Assembly: GCA_943788935.1 (NCBI GenBank)
Contig: CALSSE010000017.1
Span: forward strand, 420,001-484,000
Direction: 5' to 3'
From: an uncultured bacterium
Lineage (GTDB): Bacteria; Myxococcota_A; Bradymonadia; UBA7976; VGTA01
DNA: 64,000 nt
Shown here: positions 8,301 through 15,953 of the stretch, in pieces
Numbering within the stretch: position 1 is the first letter of the stretch
Layout: each line of letters opens with the position of its first letter
Notes under the pieces: generated by a model
What the model was told of the DNA's origin: nothing
Databases searched by the model: none
What the model saw: only the letters and a program-made list of their open reading frames with translations
Translations under genes and position numbers: made by a program

Positions 8301-10350
8301 CAACGCCGCTGGCTTGACCCGTTATTGCGGAGATGGAGTGATAGAGGCCGACGAGGGTGAGGCCTGTGACGATGGTAATACTAACGCTGATGACGGCTGT
8401 AGCTCAGTCTGTGCGGTAGAAGATGGTTATGTGTGTGGCGGTGAGCCCTCGACCTGTACCACCGTCTGTGGCGATAATGTTCAAGCAGGGCTTGAGGCGT
8501 GTGATGATGGAAACACCGAGACCGAAGGCTGTGAGTACGGCTTGACGAGCTGTACGGTGTGCGCGGCAGATTGTACCAACGCCGCGGGCTTGACTCGTTA
8601 TTGCGGAGATGGAGTGGTAGAGGCAGACGAGGGTGAGGCCTGTGACGATGGTAATACTGACGCTGATGACGGCTGTAGCGCAGTCTGCGCGGTGGAAGAT
8701 GGTTATGTGTGTGGCGGTGAGCCCTCGACCTGCGATACAGTCTGTGGCGATAATGTTCAAGCAGGGCTTGAGGCGTGTGATGATGGAAACACCGAGACCG
8801 AAGGCTGTGAGTACGGCTTGACGAGCTGTACGGTGTGCGCGGCAGATTGCACCAACGCCGCGGGCTTGACTCGTTATTGCGGAGATGGAGTGGTAGAGGC
8901 CGACGAGGGTGAGGCCTGTGACGATGGTAATACTGACGCAGATGACGGCTGTAGCGCAGTCTGCGCGGTGGAAGATGGTTATGTGTGTGGCGGTGAGCCC
9001 TCGACCTGTACCACCGTCTGCGGCGATAATATTCAAGCAGGGCTTGAGGCGTGTGATGATGGAAACACCGAGACCGAAGGCTGTGAGTACGGCTTGACCA
9101 GCTGTACAGTGTGCGCAGCAGATTGCACCAACGCCGCGGGCTTGACTCGTTATTGCGGAGATGGAGTGGTAGAGGCAGACGAGGGTGAGGCCTGTGACGA
9201 CGGCAATACTGACGCTGATGACGGCTGTAGCGCAGTCTGTGCGGTGGAAGATGGTTATGTGTGTGGCGGTGAGCCATCGACCTGTAGCACTGTCTGCGGC
9301 GATAATATTCAAGCAGGGCTTGAGGCGTGTGATGACGGAAATGCCGAGACTGAGGACTGTGCCTATGGGTTACAGAGTTGTAATAATATCTGTCGGGCTG
9401 ATTGTACACTTGGAGAAGGGATACCCACTTACTGTGGGGATCAAATATTAAATGGACCAGAAGAGTGCGATCTTGGGGGAGACAATGGGGTAGAGAGCTG
9501 TGAGTATGGTGAAGCTAATTGTCAAGTGTGCTCGGCGACATGTTCATTAGAGGCGGGATCTTCTATCTTCTGTGGTGATGGGATCGTACAGGAAGAATTT
9601 GAAGATTGTGACGGCACAAGGGGTTGCTCAAATACTTGCACCTTGCCCTGCTCTCCCAATTGCCCACCAATAGAGATGATCGATATACCGTCGGGGAGCT
9701 TCACGATGGGGAGCACTATTTTTCGTGTCTCAAGACCAACAAAGACGGTGACCATCAATTACTCATATCAGATCTCTAAAACTGAGATTATTGTTGCAGA
9801 TTATGACTTATGTGTTCAGTCCAATTATTGTACAGCAGCAGGAACTGGAGTTGACTGTAACGCGGGGGTTATAGGTAGAGAGACACATCCTCAAAATTGT
9901 ATTACTCGTGCCCAGATGAGAACTTTCGCGACTTGGCTTGGCGCAGATTTGCCGAGCGAAGCGGAATGGGAGTATGCGGGAAGGTTGCAAAGTAATCGTA
10001 CATTCCCTTGGGGAGAGAGTACAAGCACTGCTTGTTCTTTGAGTAGAGCAAATATTTGTGGCATAGAGACAAGAGAGGTCTGTAGCATGGATAATGGTAT
10101 CACTCCTGAAGGCCTATGTGATATGTCAGGAAATGTTCAAGAGTGGACCATTGATATTTATGAGTCAGACCATAGTAATGCACCTTCTGATGGTTCGGCG
10201 CAATGTGGAGGAGGAGACTGTGATCTCGGTACTTCATGGGTAACCAAGAGTGGTGGATATACGGGGAGCGTAGATCAAGTTCGCCTCTATTACCGAGAAA
10301 GAGAGAACGCAGCGAGCCCCAAGATCGGTGGGAGAATCGTCCGTTTCTGA
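5344..10350 (+). CDS. Giant Cys-rich repeat lipoprotein with C-terminal FGE-sulfatase-like domain
   Basis: A 1668-residue surface lipoprotein. The GTG at 5344 follows GTGGGGA. A hydrophobic stretch ends in lipobox LGAC with C48, followed by DD. Residues about 60-310 look like two ASH/choice-of-anchor-type beta domains. From about 320 come Cys-rich 'CGDG...CDDGN' repeats of the Myxococcus type (DUF4215-like). From about 450 to 1350 these become a nearly identical 92-residue unit: nine good copies and one degenerate. Residues about 1444-1668 match the formylglycine-generating-enzyme/sulfatase-modifying fold ('IPSGSFTMGS', 'LPSEAEWEYAGR', 'DMSGNVQEWT'). The C terminus reads GGRIVRF where typical members have G-F-R. 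Such domains are often non-catalytic or ligand-binding. Likely an adhesin or surface fibre; function unknown. Confidence 0.85.
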   Translation: MRKDILIHSKKIVSLDRDREVNLPLYCCTYHSITRVITLLTIFFLGACDDNDLSRRGSAVFVTDSQEYTFPAPSFESQSSELGVMIQNQGGGGLIIVGVMLEERDDVKEISILDEDDWTSGQVIIAAGREKEINFAWSVLDAQADEATVTFLTNVGDYTFELNTPDIDPELYVYSEPMLEGNTRGGRVELGNVPAGGVGRVRVTLQSIGAINLNVNELCFLGDDNQCLEREETPDQSGSFILCDGLPELPDECQPVEVGLLLPGATKTLSVFYRPDENELDAEVARLSIQSNSGTNPSYLLSLQASPCVRSEAQPECGGCGDGEVNGAETCDDGNLDMSDGCLNSCVLASCGDGVLHVGVEACDDENDDNTDACTDRCEIASCGDGYLQEGEVCDEGGESATCNSDCTLAMCGDGVANTSSGEECDESGDGLTCNADCSLSRCGDGNLNPIAGEVCDDDNSDTDDGCSETCEVEDGYVCDGEPSTCDTVCGDNVQAGLEACDDGNTETEGCEYGLTSCTVCAADCTNAAGLIRYCGDGVVEAGEGEACDDGNTDADDGCSETCEVEDGYVCDDEPSTCDTVCGDSVQAGLEACDDGNTETEGCEYGLTSCTVCAADCINAAGLIRYCGDGVVEAGEGEACDDGNTDADDGCSETCEVEDGYVCDDEPSTCDTVCGDSVQAGLEACDDGNTETEGCEYGLTSCTVCAADCINAAGLIRYCGDGVVEAGEGEACDDGNADADDGCSETCEVEDGYVCDGEPSTCDTVCGDNVQAGLEACDDGNTETEGCEYGLTSCTVCAADCTNVAGLIRYCGDGVVEAGEGEACDDGNADADDGCSETCIVEDGYVCGGEPSTCDTVCGDNVQAGLEACDDGNTETEGCEYGLTSCTVCAADCTNAAGLTRYCGDGVVEADEGEACDDGNTNADDGCSSVCAVEDGYVCGGEPSTCTTVCGDNVQAGLEACDDGNTETEGCEYGLTSCTVCAADCTNAAGLTRYCGDGVIEADEGEACDDGNTNADDGCSSVCAVEDGYVCGGEPSTCTTVCGDNVQAGLEACDDGNTETEGCEYGLTSCTVCAADCTNAAGLTRYCGDGVVEADEGEACDDGNTDADDGCSAVCAVEDGYVCGGEPSTCDTVCGDNVQAGLEACDDGNTETEGCEYGLTSCTVCAADCTNAAGLTRYCGDGVVEADEGEACDDGNTDADDGCSAVCAVEDGYVCGGEPSTCTTVCGDNIQAGLEACDDGNTETEGCEYGLTSCTVCAADCTNAAGLTRYCGDGVVEADEGEACDDGNTDADDGCSAVCAVEDGYVCGGEPSTCSTVCGDNIQAGLEACDDGNAETEDCAYGLQSCNNICRADCTLGEGIPTYCGDQILNGPEECDLGGDNGVESCEYGEANCQVCSATCSLEAGSSIFCGDGIVQEEFEDCDGTRGCSNTCTLPCSPNCPPIEMIDIPSGSFTMGSTIFRVSRPTKTVTINYSYQISKTEIIVADYDLCVQSNYCTAAGTGVDCNAGVIGRETHPQNCITRAQMRTFATWLGADLPSEAEWEYAGRLQSNRTFPWGESTSTACSLSRANICGIETREVCSMDNGITPEGLCDMSGNVQEWTIDIYESDHSNAPSDGSAQCGGGDCDLGTSWVTKSGGYTGSVDQVRLYYRERENAASPKIGGRIVRF
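6700..9390 (+). repeat. 276-bp tandem repeat array inside the giant lipoprotein gene
   Basis: A 276-bp unit (92 codons) recurs head to tail, with nine near-identical copies and a degenerate tenth around 9314-9390. The spacing is exact: the 'GLEACDDGN' codons recur at about 6830, 7106, 7382 and on to 9038. Early copies carry 'SETCEVEDGYVCD' and late copies 'SAVCAVEDGYVCGG', with the switch in the middle of the array. This indicates stepwise duplication with gene conversion. The unit is a multiple of three, so copy number can change without breaking the frame. Confidence 0.9.
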
Positions 10351-10447
10351 GCGAGGAGCTTTTGACATTTCCCCCTGATCACGGGTAATCATCTCTATGA
10401 TGATCACTTCATTCACTCAATCTATTCTTGGAACGGCTCATTTACCT

Positions 10448-10774
10448 ATGAAGACTCTCACTCGGCTGACCCTCCTCTGCATTACTCTTGGTGCAGGCAG
10501 TTTACTCGGTTGCAAAGGGGATATCGGCGATGAGTGCATCGCCGATGCTCAGTGTCAAGCAGGCCAAGTCTGCGATACGATAAGTGAAGGAGGGTACTGT
10601 ACTCTCGCTGATTGTCGAGATGATGAATGTCCTCAAGGCTCGATCTGTGTGACCTTTGAGAATGATGATCGATACTGCATGGCCACGTGCTCAAGTAGTG
10701 GTGACTGCCGAGAGGAGTACTATTGCGAGGCCGAGTTAGGGCCTGAGTCGTTTTGTCGTCAGAGCGCTGACTAA
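10448..10774 (+). CDS. Small Cys-rich lipoprotein
   Basis: A 108-residue protein with a textbook lipoprotein signal: MKTLTRL, a hydrophobic core, and lipobox LLGC with C22. The mature part has 12 or more cysteines in EGF-like spacing ('CIADAQCQAGQVCD', 'DDECPQGSICV', 'SSSGDCREEYYCE'), typical of secreted proteins in this lineage. The frame is open upstream to an ATG at 10397, but that start would put 17 extra residues before the signal core, so I prefer 10448. It lies 97 bases after the giant lipoprotein and 25 before the membrane protease. Function unknown. Confidence 0.7.
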   Translation: MKTLTRLTLLCITLGAGSLLGCKGDIGDECIADAQCQAGQVCDTISEGGYCTLADCRDDECPQGSICVTFENDDRYCMATCSSSGDCREEYYCEAELGPESFCRQSAD

Positions 10775-10799
10775 GTCACTTATATAACGTTTAAGTATC

Positions 10800-13136
10800 A
10801 TGACTAAAGTCATATCATTAAAGGCTCTTAAGCGACTAGATTGGCACGCCCGTTGGCGAATCATTTTAATTTCTTGGAGTGTCGCTCTCTGCCAAATTCC
10901 GCTCTTAAACTTACTCAGTTTTGAATTCTGCTTTGCCTGTTGCTTACCCCTTTCTATGTATGGCGCACACTGTGGACTGAGGTCAACGTCCCAACCGCTG
11001 TGGCGGGCGTGGTGGCTTACCTTGAAGAGCTCTCTCCCTACCGCGTCCTTACCGCTGGTGCCGATCATAGCGAATGGCCTATGGGTGCGTAACTGCGACT
11101 GGGCTGTAGGCTTCGGATTTTATGTCGTCCTTCCGCTTCTCACTCTCTTCATCTCTATCGGATATGGACTCATAATAGGCGCTCTCCTCAGCTTTTCAGA
11201 CGAGCGTTTTAAGGCGACGAAGCATAGGGAACGGAGAGGCCTATTGATCTTCATCGCTCTCTTCTTCTTGAGCCTTATCTCGGGGGGGGCTACTTTCATA
11301 TTCACTCCGAGCGTAGATATCTTCTCTACCTTTATGGGGTATTATCCAGGCGCTATCTATGATGAGGAGCTCGTCATCGGAACTCGCCTCCTCCTCTCTC
11401 GCTTAGAAGATATAAGTCTAGTCAGTCTTGGTGTGGCATTGACTGTGGGCTACACCCAAAATAATGTAGCGACTGAGCGTTGGTTTTATCGCCCAAATAT
11501 ATGGTTTGCAATCAGTATCCTCGTCTTTTCTTGGGGGTGGGTTAATGATCTACATCGACCAAGTTTTTGGGTTCAATATCGACTAGGAGGAGAGGTCAGC
11601 AATGATCGGTTCACCGTATATTATGATCAAGGTTGGAGTGATGAGAGAGTAGAGCGACTCCTCATAGAGCTTGACTTCAATCACCAAGAGCTCAGTCGGT
11701 TCTTTGGCTTTGAGCCGAGCGAGCCGGCGGAGGTCTATTTTTATCAAAGTGGCTTACAAAAAAAACGTCTTATGGGGGCTCATCGAACATTGATCGCTAA
11801 ACCCTGGCAGAGGAGCGTTCATATTCATGCTCCTTTCATCGGTGATCGAGTGATCACACATGAGCTCGCCCATGTTTTTTCAGCTGATATCGCGCCCTCT
11901 CCTCATCACTTAAGTATGAGATACGGGGTGGTCCCTCATATGAGTCTTATCGAGGGGCTCGCTGTTGCCGCGACGTGGACGCGAGGGAGAGGGAACAGTC
12001 TCATGAGTCGTCTCAGTCCCCATCAATGGACATCGGCGATGCGTAAACTTGATCTAGCTCCCCCTCTAGAGCGCCTCTTACAACCGAGCTCGTTTTATGG
12101 CTATAATTCGTCACTCGCTTACACGATGTGTGGATCATTTGTAAGGTTTTATGGTGAGCGAGAGGGGTCAGAGGCGATGCATCATCTCTACGCAGAAGGA
12201 GGGATGGTGGAAGGGTTGCCAAAGACGATCGATCTCTGGGAGGCTTGGCTCGATCAGCAGACGCTCTCTCCAGAAGTCCTCGAAACGGCGAGCGCCCTCT
12301 TAAACCATCCGTCTATTTTTAGCAAGGTGTGCGCTCATGAACTCGCTTCAAGACGAAGTGAAGCGATAAGACATGAGCGAGAGGGGTCATTAGAAGATGC
12401 TTTACACCTGTGGCTCTCCATCGATCAAGACGCGCCAGGAGACCAACAGGCGATAGTGAAGCGAGTCAGGCTATTATACCGACTCCAGCGTGTGGAGGAG
12501 GCCTCTCAACTCGTCACCAGCTCTCTGCGACGAGATCTAGAATCAGAGCAACCGACCCTGAGTCATTTGTATAGACAACGACTCAGAGAGTGGGCGTTAG
12601 ATCTCAACGTCGATCACCTCTCAGATATTGATCGCCAAAAGGCGTATCAAGCGCTCTCAATGAAGAGTCTACAGCGATCGACATGGAGACGCTTAGCGAT
12701 CAAGAGCTATGCTTATAATCAAACGACTTTACCTGTTCAACGGACGTTGATTATTGAGACTCTTCTCTCTGCCCAGCGAGATGTGGATGATCGTATTAAG
12801 TCACTGACTGAAGCCTCAGCGCTTGGGGAGGACTCTGCTGAGCTTCACTATCTCCTCGCTCGGCATCTATATAACCGAGGTGACCTTGAGCTTTGCCTCT
12901 CCCATTTGATGAGGGCTCTCCATGGAGGGCTTAGTCATCACTCTTTGATATATGAGAGCTTGAGACTTCAAGCTGAAATTCACTTTAATAAAGGAGATTA
13001 CAATACCTCTTGGCGCTTATATAACGACCTTTCACTGCGCCAAGACCTATACATCTTGAGTGGGGAACTCGATGAGCTGAGTTTGTGGGCTCGCCGAGCT
13101 AAATATTTTCAAAGATCTCTAAAGAGTAATCGCTGA
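10800..13136 (+). CDS. Polytopic membrane protein with gluzincin-type metalloprotease domain and TPR-like tail
   Basis: This 778-residue protein has three parts. Residues 1-255 hold about seven hydrophobic helices. Residues 270-480 look like a peptidase MA-type zinc metalloprotease: HELAH at 354-358 gives the HExxH site, and E385 in 'LIEGLAVAA' is a good candidate for the third ligand. Residues 500-778 form an alpha-helical repeat region with TPR-like spacing ('LHYLLARHLYNRGDLELCLSHL'). The fold suggests a membrane-tethered protease whose catalytic domain lies outside the cytoplasm. I do not recognise a named family member. No strong ribosome site precedes the ATG. Confidence 0.65.
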   Translation: MTKVISLKALKRLDWHARWRIILISWSVALCQIPLLNLLSFEFCFACCLPLSMYGAHCGLRSTSQPLWRAWWLTLKSSLPTASLPLVPIIANGLWVRNCDWAVGFGFYVVLPLLTLFISIGYGLIIGALLSFSDERFKATKHRERRGLLIFIALFFLSLISGGATFIFTPSVDIFSTFMGYYPGAIYDEELVIGTRLLLSRLEDISLVSLGVALTVGYTQNNVATERWFYRPNIWFAISILVFSWGWVNDLHRPSFWVQYRLGGEVSNDRFTVYYDQGWSDERVERLLIELDFNHQELSRFFGFEPSEPAEVYFYQSGLQKKRLMGAHRTLIAKPWQRSVHIHAPFIGDRVITHELAHVFSADIAPSPHHLSMRYGVVPHMSLIEGLAVAATWTRGRGNSLMSRLSPHQWTSAMRKLDLAPPLERLLQPSSFYGYNSSLAYTMCGSFVRFYGEREGSEAMHHLYAEGGMVEGLPKTIDLWEAWLDQQTLSPEVLETASALLNHPSIFSKVCAHELASRRSEAIRHEREGSLEDALHLWLSIDQDAPGDQQAIVKRVRLLYRLQRVEEASQLVTSSLRRDLESEQPTLSHLYRQRLREWALDLNVDHLSDIDRQKAYQALSMKSLQRSTWRRLAIKSYAYNQTTLPVQRTLIIETLLSAQRDVDDRIKSLTEASALGEDSAELHYLLARHLYNRGDLELCLSHLMRALHGGLSHHSLIYESLRLQAEIHFNKGDYNTSWRLYNDLSLRQDLYILSGELDELSLWARRAKYFQRSLKSNR

Positions 13137-13257
13137 ATATTCAGATCAGGAAGCCTCAGCTAGTTCAAGAGGTCTCCGTTTGGTGAGATAATGATCAGAG
13201 CCTGTATCATTTGCTACAGTCTATTCGTTTACTTAGATGAGAGCTTTCCTGTAAGGT

Positions 13258-14091
13258 ATGAACATGAATAACACTCCTCGAAAAATTAGTGAGTCACTTA
13301 TCTTAGCGGTTGATGTTGAGACCACAGGGCTCTCGGTGACTGAGGATAAGGTTGTTGAGCTGGGTGGTGTGTATGTCAAAGGCGGGTGGCGATGTGGCCC
13401 CCCCTTTTGCTCCAAAGTTAATCCTGAGCGGTATATACCGATAGACGCTACTCGGATTCATGGGGTCGCTCAAGAAGACGTCGCTAATGCGCCGACTTGG
13501 AAGACGATCTCTCAGTGGTTTTATTCTCATCTTCAAACCGCTGACCCTATCGTGTGTGGTTATAACATTCTCGCCTTTGACGCACCGATGATCAATTCAG
13601 AGAATAAGCGAGCAGGTCTAGAGTGGAGACTTGATCTACAGCGAACCCTAGACCCCTTTATATTTTGCCGTTGGCACCACCCCGAGGTGCAGAGTCGACT
13701 CGGTAAGGTCTGTGCTTTTTATGGCTTAGAGTTACCCGATGACGCGGCACATAGTGCAGATGCTGATTCAGAGGTTACCGCTCTCCTAGCGGTAGCGATG
13801 GTCTGGGCGGGCTATATACCCGATGATCTTGAGCAGGCCTTTGAGCGACAAGCCTACTTCAAAGAGAAGATGGAGTCAGATACTCAGCGATGGGGTCGAA
13901 AACTCTATGTTAATCGTGAAGACCCAGAGAAGTTACATATCGCGAGTGGTGTCTATCGTGGTCGGTGTATTGACGACCTTGAGGAGTCCTATCTCAAGAG
14001 AATCACCTCGGAGTGGAGCGCTGAAGATATGAGCGATGAGGGGCGAACCTACATCTTAGAGCGTACGCGGACTCAAGGAGTACTCTTTTAA
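13258..14091 (+). CDS. DnaQ-like DEDDh 3'-5' exonuclease
   Basis: A 277-residue protein with the exonuclease fold of the DNA polymerase III epsilon family. Motif Exo I is DVET with D19 and E21. Exo II is 'NILAFDAP' with D108. Exo III is 'HSADAD' with H165 and D170, the DEDDh arrangement. These four acidic residues and the His bind two metal ions for 3'-5' hydrolysis. About 90 residues follow the exonuclease core without a known domain. It could act in repair, RNA turnover or nucleotide metabolism; it is not an evident polymerase subunit because no polymerase gene adjoins it. The next gene starts on its stop codon (TAATG). Confidence 0.85.
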   Translation: MNMNNTPRKISESLILAVDVETTGLSVTEDKVVELGGVYVKGGWRCGPPFCSKVNPERYIPIDATRIHGVAQEDVANAPTWKTISQWFYSHLQTADPIVCGYNILAFDAPMINSENKRAGLEWRLDLQRTLDPFIFCRWHHPEVQSRLGKVCAFYGLELPDDAAHSADADSEVTALLAVAMVWAGYIPDDLEQAFERQAYFKEKMESDTQRWGRKLYVNREDPEKLHIASGVYRGRCIDDLEESYLKRITSEWSAEDMSDEGRTYILERTRTQGVLF

Positions 14092-14642
14092 TGTCATGTG
14101 CCTATCTATGGGGACGATCGCTCCTATTACATCTCTTGGGGTGTTTAAGTTTCTTGGGGGGGGTGAGTCTCTTCTCGGTGAGCTTTGCTAATATTCCTGC
14201 AGCCTACTTAGCTTGTGAGGGGGCAGAAGAGCGCGCTCCTTGCTCTCTTCCAGGTCCGCAATATGGAGTGTGTATTCGGGATACACTGTGCACCGATCCT
14301 CCCGAGACCTCAGTGAATGAGTGTGTCATCTGTGTCGATGAATGTTGGGCGAGTGAGGATGGCCTTGAGTGTATACGACCTTGGACGGGTGAGTATGGTG
14401 TTTGCGAGAGCCAAGAGCGTTGTACAGATAAACTAGAGACCTCTTTTGATGAGTGTCGCCGCTGCGTTGAAGGAGAACCATGGCAAGCGGAGAGCGAAGA
14501 CTTGTCTATGGAACCATCTAGCTCAACTTGTGATCAAGGTCTTATCGCTAACTCAAGTATCATCCTAAAATTTTGGTGGTTACATATAATAATCTGCCTT
14601 ATGATACTTAGCCGTCGATTAGTGAAACGATACCACTCTTAA
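14091..14642 (+). CDS. Small secreted Cys-rich protein with C-terminal membrane anchor
   Basis: This 183-residue protein overlaps the exonuclease gene by one base (TAATG). It has a signal sequence (about 8-33) and two related Cys-rich modules of about 50 residues ('YGVCIRDTLCTD', 'YGVCESQERCTD'). A single late Cys is followed by a hydrophobic helix and a basic tail with Arg-Arg. The end resembles the MYXO-CTERM sorting signal but is not a clean match. Eight consecutive G residues lie within the signal-peptide codons (about 14156-14163), a possible slippage site. Function unknown. Confidence 0.6.
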   Translation: MSCAYLWGRSLLLHLLGCLSFLGGVSLFSVSFANIPAAYLACEGAEERAPCSLPGPQYGVCIRDTLCTDPPETSVNECVICVDECWASEDGLECIRPWTGEYGVCESQERCTDKLETSFDECRRCVEGEPWQAESEDLSMEPSSSTCDQGLIANSSIILKFWWLHIIICLMILSRRLVKRYHS

Positions 14643-14769
14643 TCTATTAGTTTGAATGAAGTGAGGCATACTGCGATAAGCTCAATCACTAGAGGCCAAT
14701 AAGAGTCATTACGCTTCAGTTAAACGATTATAGAGTATTCTGAGTAACTCGGTTCAAAAGGGTAAAAAA

Positions 14770-15948
14770 ATGAAGACGCCATGCATATCTAAATCATCTA
14801 GGGCCAACATTATGTGTTTAGCTCTCTTGGGTACACTCTTGCTACCCACGAGTGTCATGACATACATAGCGTCAGCCCCAACGACCGCTGAAGCGAAGAA
14901 AAAAGAGATTAAGACGCTAAAGGTCGTTAAAAAGTCTAAGACTGTTAAAAAGTCTAAGACTGTTAAAAAGAGCTCCAAGAATAAGCGTCCCCGTAAGTCT
15001 TCTACTACGAAAAAGAAGTTGAAGAAGGTTACTGTCACTAAGACCCCAAACTCTCGTAGTACCATTCGTAAGAGTGAGAAGCGTCGCGCAAAACCTAGTA
15101 AGCGAAGCTCTTCCAAGAAAACCATGAAAGTGGTTAAAACAAAAAGAAGCAAAGCGAAGGGGAGTAACAGCTTACGCTCACCTAAGTCTAAATCTCCTAA
15201 GAGAGGGCTTACCAAGTCGATTGGTGGAAAAGGCCCTACTCGACGTGTTGTGGAGAAGAGAGTTGGGGGTAAGAAGGGGGCGAGTAAAGTAGGTCGTAAG
15301 ACAACGACGACGACAACCACATCAAGAAAAAAGACGACTTCAACAAAGCGGGGGAAGACAACATCGGTTCGTCGCACGAAGACAGTTGAGAAGAGTGGTC
15401 GTCGACATGAGAGAACACGTGAGAGCGATACTTACGATGATGGTGGATATGATAATAGTTACCCTGCGGCTCCTGTGGAAAGAAGAAGCCCTCCTCCTCG
15501 GGTCACCTGTCGTCCACAGGGTGGGCACATGCTCGTTAATGTAGGGTTCGGAACACAGAGTACTCAAGGACTTGATGACTCAAAGCCCGCTTATACTCTT
15601 GGAGTAGGCTATCGATCTGACATGCTTGGACTATTAGGAGAAGGACAATTCGCTAGTTATGATGATGCTTCACAGTTGACTACCCTTCGAGGTCAACTAC
15701 GTCTCTATCTCCCCATTGGACAATGTGTTGATATTTACCCTCTGATCGGTCTGAGTCGCTTCCAACAAGATAATGAGCAAACCTCGGCGATTGATCTCGG
15801 TGTCGGAGGAGAGCTCAACTTAGGGGGTCGATTGAGCTTGGGAGCTAGATATACACGTAGCTTCTTCACCGATAAGATCCAGAATGTTCAAAATGAGACG
15901 GTCGAGAAGACCAATACGCTCATCTTCCAGCTTGGCATCTATTTCTGA
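14770..15948 (+). CDS. Outer-membrane beta-barrel-like protein with highly basic Lys/Ser/Thr-rich N-terminal region
   Basis: A 392-residue protein in three parts. Residues 1-42 form a probable signal peptide ending near AEA. Residues about 43-220 are almost entirely Lys, Arg, Ser and Thr with 'KKSKTVKKSKTVKKS'-style repeats, like histone H1 tails or AlgP, and are surely disordered and strongly positive. Residues about 240-392 alternate hydrophobic strands and turns ('YTLGVGYRSDM', 'LRGQLRLYLPIG', 'LSLGARYTRSFF') and end in aromatic F, as for an eight-stranded outer-membrane barrel. If exported, the basic part would be periplasmic or surface-exposed and could bind peptidoglycan, LPS or DNA. 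A histone-like role is unlikely given the signal and barrel. Confidence 0.65.
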   Translation: MKTPCISKSSRANIMCLALLGTLLLPTSVMTYIASAPTTAEAKKKEIKTLKVVKKSKTVKKSKTVKKSSKNKRPRKSSTTKKKLKKVTVTKTPNSRSTIRKSEKRRAKPSKRSSSKKTMKVVKTKRSKAKGSNSLRSPKSKSPKRGLTKSIGGKGPTRRVVEKRVGGKKGASKVGRKTTTTTTTSRKKTTSTKRGKTTSVRRTKTVEKSGRRHERTRESDTYDDGGYDNSYPAAPVERRSPPPRVTCRPQGGHMLVNVGFGTQSTQGLDDSKPAYTLGVGYRSDMLGLLGEGQFASYDDASQLTTLRGQLRLYLPIGQCVDIYPLIGLSRFQQDNEQTSAIDLGVGGELNLGGRLSLGARYTRSFFTDKIQNVQNETVEKTNTLIFQLGIYF

Positions 15949-15953
15949 TCGCG

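Noticed and set aside
8381..9409. Long antisense ORFs (342 and 302 codons) under the Cys-rich repeat array
   Set aside because: They arise from the repeat's codon pattern. Both repeat with the 276-bp period, lack a ribosome site, and their composition is that of the reverse complement.
10841..10860. Second sigma-54 site (TGGCAC...TTGG)
   Set aside because: It lies inside the coding region of the membrane protease and the -12 element lacks GC at the required position.
13401..13410. Other homopolymers of 7-9 G or C (near 5610, 11282, 13398, 14156, 35443, 46168, 53638)
   Set aside because: All lie in frame within intact genes, so by themselves they show no switching, although they could be slippage-prone.
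14754..15377. Antisense ORF of 207 codons opposite the basic outer-membrane protein
   Set aside because: Phe/Leu/Val-rich composition is exactly what Lys/Ser codons give in reverse; no start context.
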